In this document: positions 1-11,873 of the stretch, piece after piece
Layout: each line of letters starts with the position of its first letter
Position numbering within the stretch: position 1 is the stretch's first letter
Source of the DNA: Isoetes taiwanensis
Lineage: Eukaryota; Streptophyta; Lycopodiopsida; Isoetales; Isoetaceae
Length of the DNA stretch: 64,000 nt
Direction: 5' to 3'
Assembly (NCBI GenBank): GCA_021234155.1
Contig: JAJEKV010000073.1
Span: 1,462,001-1,526,000 of the forward strand
The notes under the pieces: model-generated
Databases searched by the model: none
Told to the model about the DNA's origin: nothing
The model's input: the letters and a program-made list of their open reading frames with translations, nothing else
Position numbers and translations under genes: made by a program

Positions 1-220
1 AATATAGCTTCAATCCTTACTAAATTTCTTGCTAAATGCTTGTATCATGAATAATGCCGCTTAACTCTTCTTTTGTCTTATCGGCTGGGCTCAATAGTGT
101 CTTCTGTAGGGCTCTGAATAGTGCCTGAACTATTCGAGGTTCTAATTATTGTTTAGAACTCCCATTGTGTGTTGGGCCCAACCGCATCGGTACAAACATA
201 TTTGGAGGTTCTACCCCAGA
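1..220. repeat. LTR-like direct repeat, copy A (cut by window edge)
   Basis: This copy matches 2,509-2,712 nearly along its length. Shared blocks include CTTCAATCCTTRCTAAATTT, AAATGCTTGTATC, TAATGCCGCTTAA, GGCTCAATAGT and CCAACCG. The spacing of about 2.5 kb and the lack of coding sequence in between suggest the two LTRs of a short or internally deleted retrotransposon. The left LTR would start outside the window, so its ends and target duplication cannot be checked here. Confidence 0.5.
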
Positions 221-2508
221 TTCTTACTGATCTAAAATTTGGGCTCATTTTTTGATGTACATTGAGCGTTTCATGGAGATGAAGATTTTATGCTATATTG
301 TTGCCAGCTGAGAAATCTTTGATGCAAATTCAATGATGATATTCCATTTCATCATTTGCTTGGATGCTTTATAATGGTTTGCAATAATGGGCCTCAAGTT
401 TACTTGCATGGATTCTCTTATTTCCAACAAGGAGCTCCTCCTTGGACAATTGGATGCGTGTGTCTTTCATATGGTCATGACATTGCGTGCAAGATAACCA
501 TTCATGTTCTCATATCAGATCTTGAACTTGTTGAGCTTGTGCAATGTGATGAACACGATGATAATGATATACCCGACTTGCAATCTATAACAAGCTTAAG
601 AATCCGTGTATGTGCTTATTGTGACTGCTAGGCCACATTGTTAATGAGTGCCAAATATTAGAATTCCTATAATTTGAAAGTAGCTGAGGTTGAAGCTGCA
701 GCTATTGCAATTTAAAAAGGCACAAAGTTGGTGAGTGCCAAGTATTAGAATATCAGAATTGCATAATCTATGCACCTACCCAAGATGCAACGCCATTCGA
801 TACAAGAGAGTGTCGTGTTGTGCTAGTGATTTTCATAGGGATTTTCATGAGCATCAAAAGGTAGAAATTAGCTTCCAAATATCAACTTTAAAATGTGAAG
901 TATACGATTTTTCATATGGACAGAACATGTATTATCAAACTCTTTTGATTTGCCTTAACTTCTACTAGTGTCGATGAAGTAGAGAACTTAAATGCATATC
1001 GCCGCCTTATCCAGCGTGATGGCTTAGTCATCCGTGAGGTCCATGCAAAATTTTACATCATTCATAAATGTGATTTAAAGGAAATGTCAAATGAAGAAAG
1101 TTCGAGGAGATGCAGGAATTTTTGACATGCCAGGATACATTTGTCTTGTTTTGAAGATCCATGGCACTCAATGCCAAGGGTTTAAACCGTATGCTCATGC
1201 CCCAAGTAAATATTGATCAAGATATTGAAGTTGATCCACAAGTGAACAATCCCGCACTAAAAGAATGTGATGGAGATGACGCAGGTAAGTTTTGATATTG
1301 CATCTTTTGAAGAATCAAGACATGAAGAAGGTTACATATCACAAGCACGCCTTGACATCTCGCATCTATGTATAATGACATAATGATGCCCATGTTTTCC
1401 ATCGCTACTCCTTCCAAAGAGGAACCGCTTTGTTCACAAACTCGGGCCAAGTTCCCCAAAGCATTGCTACCTACTACAGCCCAAGCATCTAATTTTCCGG
1501 GTTTATAACATTCACTTCAGAAAACATCTCTACCCTCTATTGCCTCGCTATATCGCGAGAATAATTGCCCTACCAAACCATTTCCTGTTTGACCATGCCC
1601 TTGTCGCTAAACCATTATTTATCGCTATAGCAAGCTTTGAGCCTACAACTACACATTGTACTAATGTTGTCCTACATTACTGCCGCATGCATCAATATCC
1701 CGCCGTAAATCTATTTTCTCAGATTTTTACATTTGAGGCATTGTTCATCGCTAAAAAGCCGACTTTTGCCCATTCCCGAAATGCCTCGCTAAAACTCTTC
1801 ATTCGTGAAAAAAAGAAAACTTCGCCTTTGCATATATCCTACATGCTTATGATCACCCTCTTAGTTTTGAAGCTCAAAAGAGTGCTCCGCTTTTGCTTCC
1901 TGTATGCCCCAAAACATATTCCCTAAAAGCGTAATTCGATGATCTCAAGAAACCTAATTTTGTACGAGGGACCAGCCTGCTTCATTTGGGTTTGCGTTGG
2001 CGCATTGGCCAACCCTTTATATTTCCTTGCAAATTAGGCACACTTTTTGGTTTCCCATAGCTTTGATTTTCCCTATGTTTTATTTATGCCCACCCCAAGA
2101 AGCTTAAATTTTCCCTCCCAATCCCAAATACCATGTTCTTCAATAAGCTGTTCAAGACATGTAGCCGTAGGATATTTTGGTATGATCAATTTTAAAATTT
2201 CAGAGTCGGTTTTCGCTTTCTGCAAGGTAAGCTTATAAGGGCAAAGACTTGCATGACGTAAAAGACACAGCCAGCGAGCAAGATTACCCAATCTTTGTCA
2301 AAATTATGTGAACTTTGATTGCCTCTATATTGAACTTTGATTTCCACTCTTTTCTATGCCTAAATTGTTGCCTCTCTATTGAACTTTGATTCGCTTTTTT
2401 TGCTTATATCGCTTGAACTTGAGTACCTTTCTCTATTTTCGGATCCAAATTGAATGCAACAAGAGTTTTGCTCCACTCTCGCTTTCATTTGTCTTCCTTA
2501 CAATATGC
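221..2508. other. Non-coding interval between two LTR-like repeats
   Basis: No open frame here carries a recognisable domain. The longest (1,540-1,926 +) has no motif and biased composition. It reads as the decayed interior of the element whose repeated ends lie at 1-220 and 2,509-2,712. The stretch 2,290-2,508 is T-rich with repeats of TTGAACTTTGATT and may be the upstream part of the right-hand LTR. Confidence 0.4.
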
Positions 2509-2712
2509 AACTATAGCTTCAATCCTTGCTAAATTTCTCATAAATGCTTGTATCCCTAATAATGCCGCTTAAATCTTTTGGTTCCATCGGCGGCTCAATA
2601 GTATCTTCTAGAAGGGCTTGAATAGTGTCTCAACTACTCCGGAGGTTCCGGACCATTGCTTAGAATCCCTAACAAGGTGTTGGCTCCAACCGTGGCCGGA
2701 GGCCAAACAGAG
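2509..2712. repeat. LTR-like direct repeat, copy B
   Basis: This is the second copy of the repeat at 1-220, collinear from CTATAGCTTCAATCC to CCAACCG, with scattered substitutions and small indels. The sequence upstream (2,290-2,508) could belong to the same LTR, but its partner lies outside the window. No convincing primer-binding site was found next to it. Confidence 0.5.
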
Positions 2713-2904
2713 GTCTCCAGAAGAAAAACCCAAAGGAGTTGTTTTCATTTGTTTCACCTTCGCCATTGTGGAGGGAATCATTTTCTTGTGCAACCTCTTC
2801 ATTCCTTGTCGCAGTTGATTTCATTTTCGGCCACCAATTTTTCTACCTCCAAATAAGCATGATTTCATTAATTGATAAAAATAACGTAATTTTTGAGAAT
2901 TTTA

Positions 2905-3345
2905 CACACCTAATTTGCTTAAGCACCAATAGTTTCACCTACTGGTGTCCACATACATGAGGTCACATGATACACATATCCATACAAATTATGCTATACT
3001 GTGATAAAATGCGATACTTGTAATAAGCTCAATAATGGCGCTACAATCTACAATTCAATAATTCACATCAATAATTTTATTTCACTATAAAAAGCAGCTC
3101 CATTCGTGGTGGTAGAGGGTATCTATCTCCCATACTTTGCCTCCTCGTCCGGAGCAGCACATCCGATCCATCAAGTGCTACATGAGCTATAATGATCTGT
3201 GTGAATGTGTGAGTAGGGTAAAATGGTGTCAATCTTGATCCATGGTCACAGGCCGAAAGCAGATGGTCCTGGCGAGTGGTTGCGTGAAGCTCACTCAAGG
3301 TTGTGATCCACCCTTATTGGCTTCCCCGACAGAGATCTATGAGCT
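2905..3345 (+). repeat. Direct repeat unit 1 with TATA box (LTR-like)
   Basis: This unit is repeated at 3,555-3,985, about 650 bp downstream. Shared blocks include CACACCTAA, ACACATATCCATACAAA, CAATAATTCACATCAATAAT, AGCTCCATTC, CATCTCCCAT and TGATCCACCC. A TATA-like TATAAAAA lies at 3,086-3,093, about ten bases before the conserved AGCTCCATTC block, as in an LTR promoter. Weaker similarity runs past 3,345 to about 3,390. Confidence 0.6.
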
Positions 3346-3554
3346 GAATGCCATCACTCACAGGTTGATGATGAGTGAATCAAGAAGACTTTGTGTACCT
3401 CTAAGGATATAATAATGGATATATGAGCACTTCTAGCATGTGTAAGGATGTAATAAGCATAATCAAATATATTTGATGTATCTAACCCGAAAGTAATTGT
3501 GAAGGGTGTACTCTTCGACCTCCACTTTATCTCTAAGCAGTCCCTAATTTCAAT

Positions 3555-3985
3555 CACACCTAAATTACTCAAGCACAAATACTTTACCTTTAGTAAATCC
3601 ACAAAGCATGTTTTCACTGACACACATATCCATACAAAAATATGTATTATACTTATATGTGTACATGACTCTTATACACGCCAATAATGGTGCTACAAAT
3701 TTCACCCCAATAATTCACATCAATAATTTGCATTTCACTACTATAAAAGTAGCTCCATTCCTGGGGCTAGAGGTCATTCATCTCCCATGGATTATTCACC
3801 TTCTTCTCGCTCTCAATTACATCGTGAGGCTGGTATCATGCTCAATGAGCTACAATGATCTTGTTCTGCCTTTCTTGATCCCACTCAGCGACCAAAGCTA
3901 ATGGTGCCGGTGATTCGCTGCCCTGGGCTAATTCATGTTATGATCCACCCTCGCTTGGCTTCCCGAAAGAATAGCTATGAGATAT
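3555..3985 (+). repeat. Direct repeat unit 2 with TATA box (LTR-like)
   Basis: This is the second copy of the ~650-bp unit, with TATAAAA at 3,742-3,748 in the same place as in unit 1 (656 bp apart). Two TATA-bearing units with only about 200 bp between them could be two LTRs joined after loss of the internal region, or a tandem duplication of a solo LTR. Confidence 0.6.
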
Positions 3986-4990
3986 CGTGGGATCACCTCG
4001 CAGCTCGCTGATGATGAAATCGAATCACCCGTTCAAAGATTGCATAGCGCTGTAAGAGCTCTTGTGTTAAGATGAAAAATGCAGAGCGTAATGAATAATA
4101 ACTAGTCTACGTAAATTCCTTGCATGTTATATATGATATAGTAATTACGCAAAAGAGCATTGCATACCTCAAGAGTTCTCTATCATCGGCCAGGCGCGCT
4201 TCTTACCACTACACTTGCAACCGAGCCCCACATTATCAGGGGATCACCATTAACAATGGTTCGGTCTCTACCGCTTCCAACCGTAGTCTATTGTTTTCAA
4301 ATGTTGGTGGTAGCTGCGGGCGGTCATTGTGGGATTGGGTCTCCAATTTTGCCCAAGAATCTCTATACCGCATTGCATATGAGTGATCCCTTCGCAACAA
4401 AGCTCAAACCAAGAGAGACAAACACCTCTTTGTAATGAGGAGATTAGGGTCCTCTATTAGTCCTTCTTCGCAAAGCCATCCACGCCGCGCTTATCATGTG
4501 GCCTTATTAGCAAGAGCATTCCTTTCTTGACATCTTGGTAGGGGCCTAATATTTCAACCGGGTTCTTGGGTCTACCCGAAAGGCCCTACATAATGAGATG
4601 CTTCAATGTGCTCATCCACCAACACGCTGGTTCTTCCAATGCATTTTGCCCCGTAAGTTGGGCCGTAAACTTGAATGACAGCCTCTACTTGGCTCAATCT
4701 CAAGCACTCGCAAATGAAGGTGAACCAAGAGTCAATAATTTCATTCATATATGTGTTGACCATGAGTGATCGGCCACTCTAGAAATAGTCACTTCAATAC
4801 ATCATGTACTGCACAGAAGCCTCTTTAACAATGCACCTATATCTTCAACCTCCCATAGGCTGCACTACCTTAGGTGACCCTCTCGAAATCGTGAGGTAAA
4901 CCTGCGGGGTATCCTCCCTTCCACATTCTCGGACTTTTCGTGGAGCCACTCCCATGCCCCGCCTCATCTTGTAGAACATTAGTGCCATCC
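3986..4990. other. No gene recognised
   Basis: The first 100 bases still resemble the tail of the preceding repeat unit. From about 4,440 on, the sequence probably belongs to the minus-strand DUF7869-type remnant that follows, as its C-terminal end, but no clear motif remains. The short open frames here show no domain. Confidence 0.3.
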
Positions 4991-5440
4991 CATCCTTCAT
5001 GTAACTTGAAGAGTAGAGGTTCCAAATGACCTCATGCTAAACTGGGCCCTTCTTTAATGTGATAAAACCTTTCACTTAATTCCTTCCAATTAGGAACCTC
5101 GACACAAGGTAAGGTGAAGGAGACTTGAACTACAATCGCCTCAAAAAGTTGTATAAGCTCGAATAGTCAATGCATCCGATCTTCATTAGAGTAGAGTAGT
5201 TTCCAAAGTGGGCATCTATGTCATCGTGGTGTGTCCAACCATCAGAATCCCAAATGCACTTGATCGAAGACACCTAACCAAAACCAAGTATGACAAGTGT
5301 AAGAGAAAAAGATATATGTTCTTGTTTTGACCTGAGCAATTGTCTAGTCGCAAGTAAAGCCTCCTAGTAAACTTGTTCAAGACCGTGAGGGCCCTTGAGA
5401 GGGAGGCAGAAATCATTTCTCTTAGTGCCATTTACCATTT
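4991..5440 (-). pseudogene. DUF7869-type protein remnant (transposon-associated?)
   Basis: Read on the minus strand from 5,431, the frame runs into LYLRLDNCSGQNKN (about 5,310-5,365) and then LMVGHT. After a one-base frameshift it continues as HDDIDAHFGNYSTLMK (about 5,170-5,235). DNCxGQNKN followed some 40 residues later by VGHTHDDID is the hallmark of proteins annotated as DUF7869, an uncharacterised RNase H-like family that is multicopy in mosses, lycophytes, ferns, fungi and animals and is often repeat-associated. Stops follow the HFG motif, so the copy is dead. The family call rests on memory of the motif. A link to transposition is inferred. Confidence 0.6.
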
Positions 5441-7340
5441 TGTCCTCGTGGCATCCGTGTTTAAAAATTACAGCTCCACCCCGAAGAACTTCGTGTGACG
5501 ACCAGATCTCTCAAATGGCCCCAATTGTCCCCAGATTTATTCTCCGGTTTTCAAGGTATGACGGCTGATCCTTACATGAAAATTAGAATCATCGTGCCAG
5601 AGGTCCAGTTGAGAAGTGGCCCAAGGCACCTATACCATGCCCGCATGAGAGCACCTGTGAATACTCACCTTCGGGCCAAGCTCACCCTCCACACGACTTT
5701 TGCTAGCTTTTTCTAGACGAGGAACCATGGTCTTTATTCTCGATCCATCTTGTCATGTATAATGGTTAAAGCTGCGTCGTAAGATCTATGAGATGCAGCG
5801 CTTCCAGACCTGTAAAGGCTCCTACATGAAATCTCGGCCGCTATATGTGATTTCTCCATTGCAGTTCCCTTCTTCATTTGGATCTCTTAGTCTTAGCAAG
5901 CTTTTCCTTTATGACAATACAAATGCTATGGTTTAGAAAATGCTATCCTCTTTAGCTATTGCCACCTCCTCTCAATGATTCTCTTCCATCCGCATGCAGC
6001 GACGATGGAGAAAAAATGCTTGCCCTGGCTATCTCAGAACGCAATATCTATTTCCTAGTGTATATCCTTCTTAGTCAAAGATCAAGGTAGCCTTTCACAT
6101 TTTGTTCAAGTACCTCGCCATAATTTTCGAGCTGCGTGGCATCGCCTCTCTCTGCTTTCATCTATGAATATAGATAGCACAAAGATTGCCACCCAAAGTA
6201 TGAGACATGGGCTTAGAACCGTATTTCCGCAGCTCAGCAATTCCGCGGGCTACCCAATGAAGAGCTTCTTCCACTTGTAAAAGTGGAAATGGCATGCCAT
6301 AAAGCTTTATGCCATGCTTTCTCACGCGCACACCTGCCTGTTATTCAATATCGCTGCACACTACACCATTTTCGAGCAAAGATCTAGCATGTTATATGCA
6401 AAGGTTGTGCACTCCGAGGACTTCATGTTCCAAAGAAAGGTTCTCATGCAAGTTGTCTCCTTGATGTAAAATTTGCACAAAGATCTTTCATGCAAAGCAT
6501 GCTGATGACCTCAAGTCTAAATAGCCTCAAAGACTAGATTTCCTTTCACATTTGCCTGCGGCGCGATTTGTCCCGGTCTCCTCCATTGGATCGGCGCAGA
6601 GGTCTCTTTTTGTGATGCCAATTTCCTGGGCCTAATGGCATAAGGTTCATTCTCCACGCCCTTCCCTTCACTCAAGAACTACTTGTGATTGTGAAGTCGG
6701 AACGCTTATCAACAAGCACTAAGGTTGCGGGCCATCTTACAAGGTCATGCAAATAGTATTTCTCGCATTGTGCTTGGCAAATAAGATAGAGATCTTTTCG
6801 TGCATTGGAAATGTGCTCATGATAGTAGTAGCTACTTCCAGCCTTCCCCAACTTCATGTCAAGAACTACATGGTTTGGATCGGCAAAACGATAACACCAC
6901 ACCCGTAGTTTCGCGTGGCAAAGATTCATGCATGAGTGTGCATGCCTTATCGACTAGCGCTCATCTCTAGATAGCCCTTGCACATTATTAGCTGTCTCAT
7001 CATTGGCCACCTTTCACTACCTCCCACTCCTGCCAATTCTATGCGCGCTTAATCCGCCCCGGTGGCGGTAAACTTCTTCTTCATCTCCTACAAGCTGACC
7101 ATCAATGTCCTTCTTGTACCACAAGACAAAAACTCCCACAGCCTTCACCCGTCACAAGTTTTTCTATTTCGCCAGACTTGGTAGTGGCAAATTGCCCATC
7201 CAAAAACATTCACAACTGAAACAATCACCATATTCCTCCTCGACAATCGACCAGATAAATGCCAAAATTGTGGATTCCTTCCTTCTTCTCGCCACCTTTT
7301 TTCCCCAGAGATAAAGCTTGTGATTACATTCGCCATCCTA
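5441..7340 (-). pseudogene. Probable upstream part of the DUF7869-type remnant
   Basis: No single frame is long. A minus-strand stretch at 6,672-6,929 contains HISNARKDLYLICQAQCEKY, which resembles the His/Arg/Tyr-rich segment that usually precedes the DNC motif in DUF7869 proteins. The region lies directly upstream of that motif on the minus strand. The assignment is weak, and the stretch could equally be unrelated repeat debris. Confidence 0.25.
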
Positions 7341-7833
7341 CAAAAAAATGATCGGCCAACATCGCGCCGCCATCTTGTAAGCTAAACAGAGTTTCTTCAA
7401 AAGACAATTTTGGGAAATCAAAATTCTAGAACTACTACGATAGACATGGCAAGACACCTATTACCTAATATATGTTTAGACATTCGCCACCATGCATCTT
7501 ATCGAAAGCATTGGTAAGAGGATCGAAGCACATGCTAATATTAGTTTTTCTCCTCTCTGGGATCAGCGTCATGTATCTCGGCCGAGCACAAGAGTTAAAG
7601 CATTGACTACATTAAAGCATTACTCTTACCTCAATAGGCTCCAATGGTAACGCTGCCTCCTCGGGGCTTCAACAAGCCGCCGTGAAGTCAGTAGTACAAT
7701 TAAACATGCATTGTAATTGCTGTAAAGGCGTAAAAGAAAGTATATATTTGAAACACGTGAGCATTGTATAATGTATATAAAGCAGAGTGCAATGTGTGGT
7801 GCCAAATAGTTTATATTTACTAACTTAGCTTAC
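7341..7833. other. No gene recognised
   Basis: Nothing coding or repetitive was identified in this stretch. Confidence 0.3.
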
Positions 7834-7853
7834 TAGGATGGGTCCTATGATAG
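7834..7853. repeat. 20-bp flanking direct repeat, left copy
   Basis: TAGGATGGGTCCTATGATAG here is repeated exactly at 8,735-8,754. Looser similarity continues on the right side of each copy (TATATA, then AACTTCAAAA). It may be a long target-site duplication around the 7,854-8,734 segment, or the residue of a larger tandem repeat. Confidence 0.55.
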
Positions 7854-8584
7854 GTATATACTAAAATGAATCCTCTACTAGGGATAGATAAATTTGAAAT
7901 ATGAACTTCAAAATGCTCCTCAAACTAGACAATCATCGAGAGCATGATGAAATCAAGAATATAAATATAAAAGATGGTTTTTATCCGCTTACTCTGGTCG
8001 ATGCAAAGGTGAGAAGACCTGATCAAGCCCTCATTGGGAAGAAGAACCATGCCTTCTTAGGTTTTTGAGGAAACCCAAGCAAATAGTTGAAGACGCAATT
8101 CCACGCACTATGGCAACCACAAGACCTTAAACAATCCCCGCAGAATCAAGCAATGAAAAGAAAAAATAACCCGTTAATGAGTTAGATGCTATAGGCGAAG
8201 ACTCTAGGCTCCAGGCTAATGTAGAAAGAAACAACAACCACCAATCGGGAACTCAGTCTCGCGAATGACCATCATGAAAAAACAACCGATAGGCCGAGGC
8301 TAAGCATCGCCATGCCGAAAAACACAAATATGATCCCGAGGCAAATAATGAGAAAACATGAATAATAAATATGATCCTCGAGGCAACAGCTTAATGAGAG
8401 AAAAACATGAATGAATAAATAAAACTCTAGTGCCATGCCGCAGAAAGAGTAAACCAATAAGTATGCCTCAAAGGCTACAAAGCCACGAGGAAATAAAGAA
8501 TGCAAATTTAAAGGACATAGAAAAGAAAATAACCAACACGCATCAAATGAAAACCATCAAGGAGGGAGGGTGAGGGAACCGATA

Positions 8585-8732
8585 GGATAGAGAAGAAGGA
8601 GAAATCTAGCTCAAGAGAACGCCGGCGATAGAACAAATGAAGAGAGGTTTAACAAATAGATGAGTGATAGCACGTCTCCCCATCCAAGGAATGTCGACGG
8701 TTCTATCGGCTGCCTAATAGAACCGCGGCATT
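8585..8732. repeat. ~148-bp dispersed repeat, copy 1
   Basis: This stretch matches 28,129-28,277: GGATAGAGAAGAAGGAGAAA, TCTAGCTCAAGAGAACGCC, AATGAAGAGAGG, CCCCATCCA and TAATAGAACCGCGGCATT or close variants. Both copies stop being alike right after GCGGCATT, so that point is probably an element end. On the minus strand it would be a 5' end, with a pyrimidine-rich leader. The element class is unknown. Confidence 0.6.
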
Positions 8733-8734
8733 CC

Positions 8735-8754
8735 TAGGATGGGTCCTATGATAG
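8735..8754. repeat. 20-bp flanking direct repeat, right copy
   Basis: This is an exact copy of the 20 bases at 7,834-7,853. It begins two bases after the element-like end at 8,732, which fits a target duplication created by an insertion ending in GCGGCATT. Confidence 0.55.
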
Positions 8755-10134
8755 CATATACCGGCCGATAGAAGAGGAACAAACTTCAAAACTACTCAGT
8801 ATGAAAAACCGGGAAGGAAAGAGAAGCTAAAGAGAAATATAGTATAAAGAAAGGGAGAAACGAGTCTACAAGGTCACCGGAAAAGAATGCATAGATAAGT
8901 AACACTCCAAGAATCAGAGTAAAACTAAGGAAGAGGAAAACTAAGAAAATGGAGGAAAAAAAGGGGATAAAAGAGAAGACGTAGATAAAGGAACAATAAA
9001 GGAACAATGAAGAAGCGATAAGAGCAAGTAATGCCTGAATGCAAACAATGGGATGAATAAAATGAAGGAGAAATACTCTATGGAGGAATGCTAAGTGAGG
9101 GATGGAAACTGAACATAAGAATGAAGAAGACAATGGAATAGTGCAAAGAAGAGATGAGGGAAGGAACTTATGAGACAACAAATACAGACAGAGCCGAATG
9201 AACATGATGTCATCATCAAAGTAACGACCTAAAATGACTAATGTCCAATAAATACCACTAACAAAGATACTATAAAAAGCTAAAACTATCCTAACTAGCA
9301 ATAGAAAAGGAGCAAGAAGACAAAGAAACCAAAGAAGGAACCAATATGACTAATATAGTAATAATGTCACTAGAGTTAAACTAACAATAAGCTAAAGAAA
9401 ATAAATAAATTAAGGAAACAATGCAAACACAACCAAATAGGAGAAATGATATTAAATGAGCTACCGAGATAATGAGGATCAGATAGCAAATGGATGCACT
9501 AAACCCATAATGAAGCATGTAGAATCTAATGGAATAAAGAAAGGGAGGAACGAGTCTACAAAGGTCACCGCGAACAAAATAGAAAGCACAAATGAATGAT
9601 GGGACACATGGAACAAGTGGACCTGAATTCACAAATAGAGATAAATAAAGGATCAACGCCAAAGACATAGAAACAAACACCCAAGGACCCAATATAAAAC
9701 ACCTAGAAACAAAAACAACAAAATCGACCGGGATAGACCGAACAAATGGAGATACAAAGGCACCAAGTACTTGGAAAAAAAGATGAGCAAAGGAGGGAAA
9801 AAAGCACATTTAGATAATGAAGCAATGGCAAAATGGATGGATTAGAATAGCAAAACATGTCTAGGGAATACAGAATAACTGGAATGATGATATCAAGAAA
9901 AGAAACAACTCAGAGTAAAAAGGACAACCGATAAACCGACTAAGCATAAAAATTTTAGCGACTTGGCAAAGGTGCACAACTCGGGCAATAGAAGCATAGA
10001 AAAATTATGCAAAAGACCCGAGTGAAACAAATCCAAACAACGACATAAAGGAGCCAGAGGTACCCAACCACTTGCAAATGGCACAACGATCAATATCTAT
10101 GGGCAAAAGTTAAACCGGGTTGAAAGTATAAGGA

Positions 10135-10429
10135 TGTTGGGGGTATAGAGACCAGATACCGTGAGATATGTAGAGATATACACACATGCACGCTGCTAGA
10201 TTTTTGCACGATGCATTATGGTGTGCGTGTGGGATTATCAGTGAGAGTATTATCCGAAAGCAGAGAGGGAAGAACAGAGGAGACGGGTGTATTGAGAGAG
10301 AGAGGATTTTGCTTGATTGAGCTATGGAGATTGGTGACTTCGTGTTGTGCATTGCCTCGCCTGCGATTTTGAGCTTGATTGCTGGGTTTTTTCATCCTTC
10401 TTGCAAGGTTAGAGTCCGTGCTCTTAACA
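10135..10429 (+). repeat. 5' LTR of the Gypsy element
   Basis: The LTR begins TGTTGGGG and ends CTTAACA. It is collinear with 20,892-21,188: both carry AGATATACACACATGCACGC, TTTTTGCACG, GAGAGTATTATCCGAA, GATTTTGCTTGATTGAGCTA and GAGTCCGTGC. The next bases (AATTGGAAGTAC) should hold the primer-binding site but do not clearly match a tRNA end. Confidence 0.9.
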
Positions 10430-10846
10430 AATTGGAAGTACTACCTGCACGCATGCATCATTGATCGGGCAAGAAATTTCCACAGTGCGAGTTGTTACTT
10501 CATTGGTATTGGTGACGCTTTCAGAAAGAACGACACCACATTGAGAAAGGAGCAATTTCGGGTGAAGGGATTTTGCCGCATTCGATTTGTGGAGTAAAAT
10601 TTGACAAGGGGAGCATAGCTTTATGCCTAAGGAAGTAAGAAGGATATCCCACCAAGCTCCATCGTATCAAGAAGGGGACCGTGAGTCAATCTTTTGGGCT
10701 CAAAATTGCATCAAGATTCACTCGTTTTCAGATTTGGGAGCGTGATCTCGGGGTCTAGTTCTCGATCCGTGAGGTTTTGATTCCATTTACCGGGATCTAG
10801 AAGGTAATCCATAATTTCTGTTTTTCAAATTGAAGGATTCAATCTT

Positions 10847-11470
10847 TTGTTTTTCCAATTCCAAGAAAACCCAAGAAGAGGCGTAGATGGTCAGATAATA
10901 CCTATGGTATGGGGTTTTCGTGACAATGGGATTCCAAAGTTTGATGATCCGTGGATCGATCCTTTGAAGCATATTGTGAAGTTTGAGAGGTATTGCCGCC
11001 AATGTAAGTTACCGCCGCTGATTACTTGCTTTGGTTTCATAGTTCTTGCAAGATTCAAAGGGAGGAATGTAAGTACCAAACACAAATCGGATACCATGAC
11101 ATATCAGAATTAAAAGAAGCATTCATCGCTAATTATCAGTTCATGGTAAGGATAAGACTATGGAAAAGATGGAATAAATTTCACGCAAAGGAAGATGAAT
11201 CAATTAGAGAGTATAATCAGAGGTACATTGCGTTCTCAAAGTCGCGGGTTCATTGGAAGATTGCAAGGAATGATGAAATGGATATCCAATGGTATGTGAA
11301 GGCTGAAACGAAGCTATTGCTCATAAGGTAGGCTGTGGGGCCAAACAGCCTCACAACATTACTACTAGAGGCACAAAAGTATGCTCTCAAGGCTGAAGAT
11401 AAGCTGGGATACATTCATGAAGTTACGCCCTGCATATAAAACAGAGGATATTGCAGCCAAGATTTAAGCT
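10847..11470 (+). pseudogene. gag remnant of the Gypsy element
   Basis: The frame from 10,847 reads GIPKFDDPWIDPLKHIVKFE, the usual start of a plant Gypsy gag capsid domain (target-plus-DP-plus-hydrophobic helix). After a break, the frame from about 11,110 reads LKEAFIANYQ and then KRWNKFHAKEDESIREYNQR, the Retrotrans_gag signature in which acidic residues precede EYNxRY. Gag fragments continue to the CACTA insertion at 11,874 and resume at 16,095. The protein would form the virus-like particle. It is broken by stops and a 4.2-kb insertion. Confidence 0.75.
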
Positions 11471-11873
11471 TACAATCGGGTATGGTCAAGGGAGGTGTGC
11501 GCCATTACTCAGGAATATTGTGGGCCCATTGGACATTCCTCGATACTACATGTAGATTTGCTGGAAATTTGCTCAAGATGCCAAATCAAGGGCCATTAAG
11601 CAATGATCAAGAATGTAGGAGAAGAGATTCTTGAGAGGGCCAATCCGCATTTGCTGTTATGCAAACAAGGTTCATCTATTCCTATTCAAATCAATGCAAG
11701 CAAGACCTATCATACCACAAGTTCCAATGATGCCACAAGTTCCAAGTAAGGCTCAAATTTGTAATGGTAAGTTATGTGTGATGTAAATCTAAGTATGATG
11801 AGACTACTTGTTGAAAACCATGGTCCGTGAATGGGCAAACCAACAAGTATCCACCAAAGCAAAAGAAGTGTTT

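Larger units (their letters stand above)
7854..10134. repeat. A-skewed repeat domain, left part
   Basis: The plus strand is strongly A-rich: 9,001-9,060 has 28 A and 9 T. The long minus-strand open frames here (8,792-9,301 and 9,381-9,809) are therefore Phe/Leu/Ser/Ile-rich by composition and show no domain. Internal repeats exist: 8,844-8,880 and 9,534-9,570 share ATAAAGAAAGGGA, ACGAGTCTACA and AGGTCACCG, and ACAACCGATA occurs near 8,282 and 9,925. The domain resumes after the Gypsy insertion at 21,189. Its origin is unknown. Confidence 0.5.

Noticed and set aside
7834-8754. LTR retrotransposon bounded by the 20-bp repeats
   Set aside because: The repeats are too short for LTRs and too long for an LTR-element target duplication, and no coding or primer sites are present.
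8792-9809. Long minus-strand open frames rich in Phe, Leu, Ile and Ser (169 and 142 residues) that look like membrane proteins
   Set aside because: They arise from the A-rich plus strand, which gives T-rich codons on the minus strand. There is no conserved domain, and similar frames occur at 21,632-22,292 for the same reason.
10498-10515. TTGGTATTGGTGACGC as a primer-binding site for initiator tRNA-Met
   Set aside because: It lies about 70 bp past the 5' LTR end, whereas the site should be within a few bases, and the match past TTGGTAT is poor.
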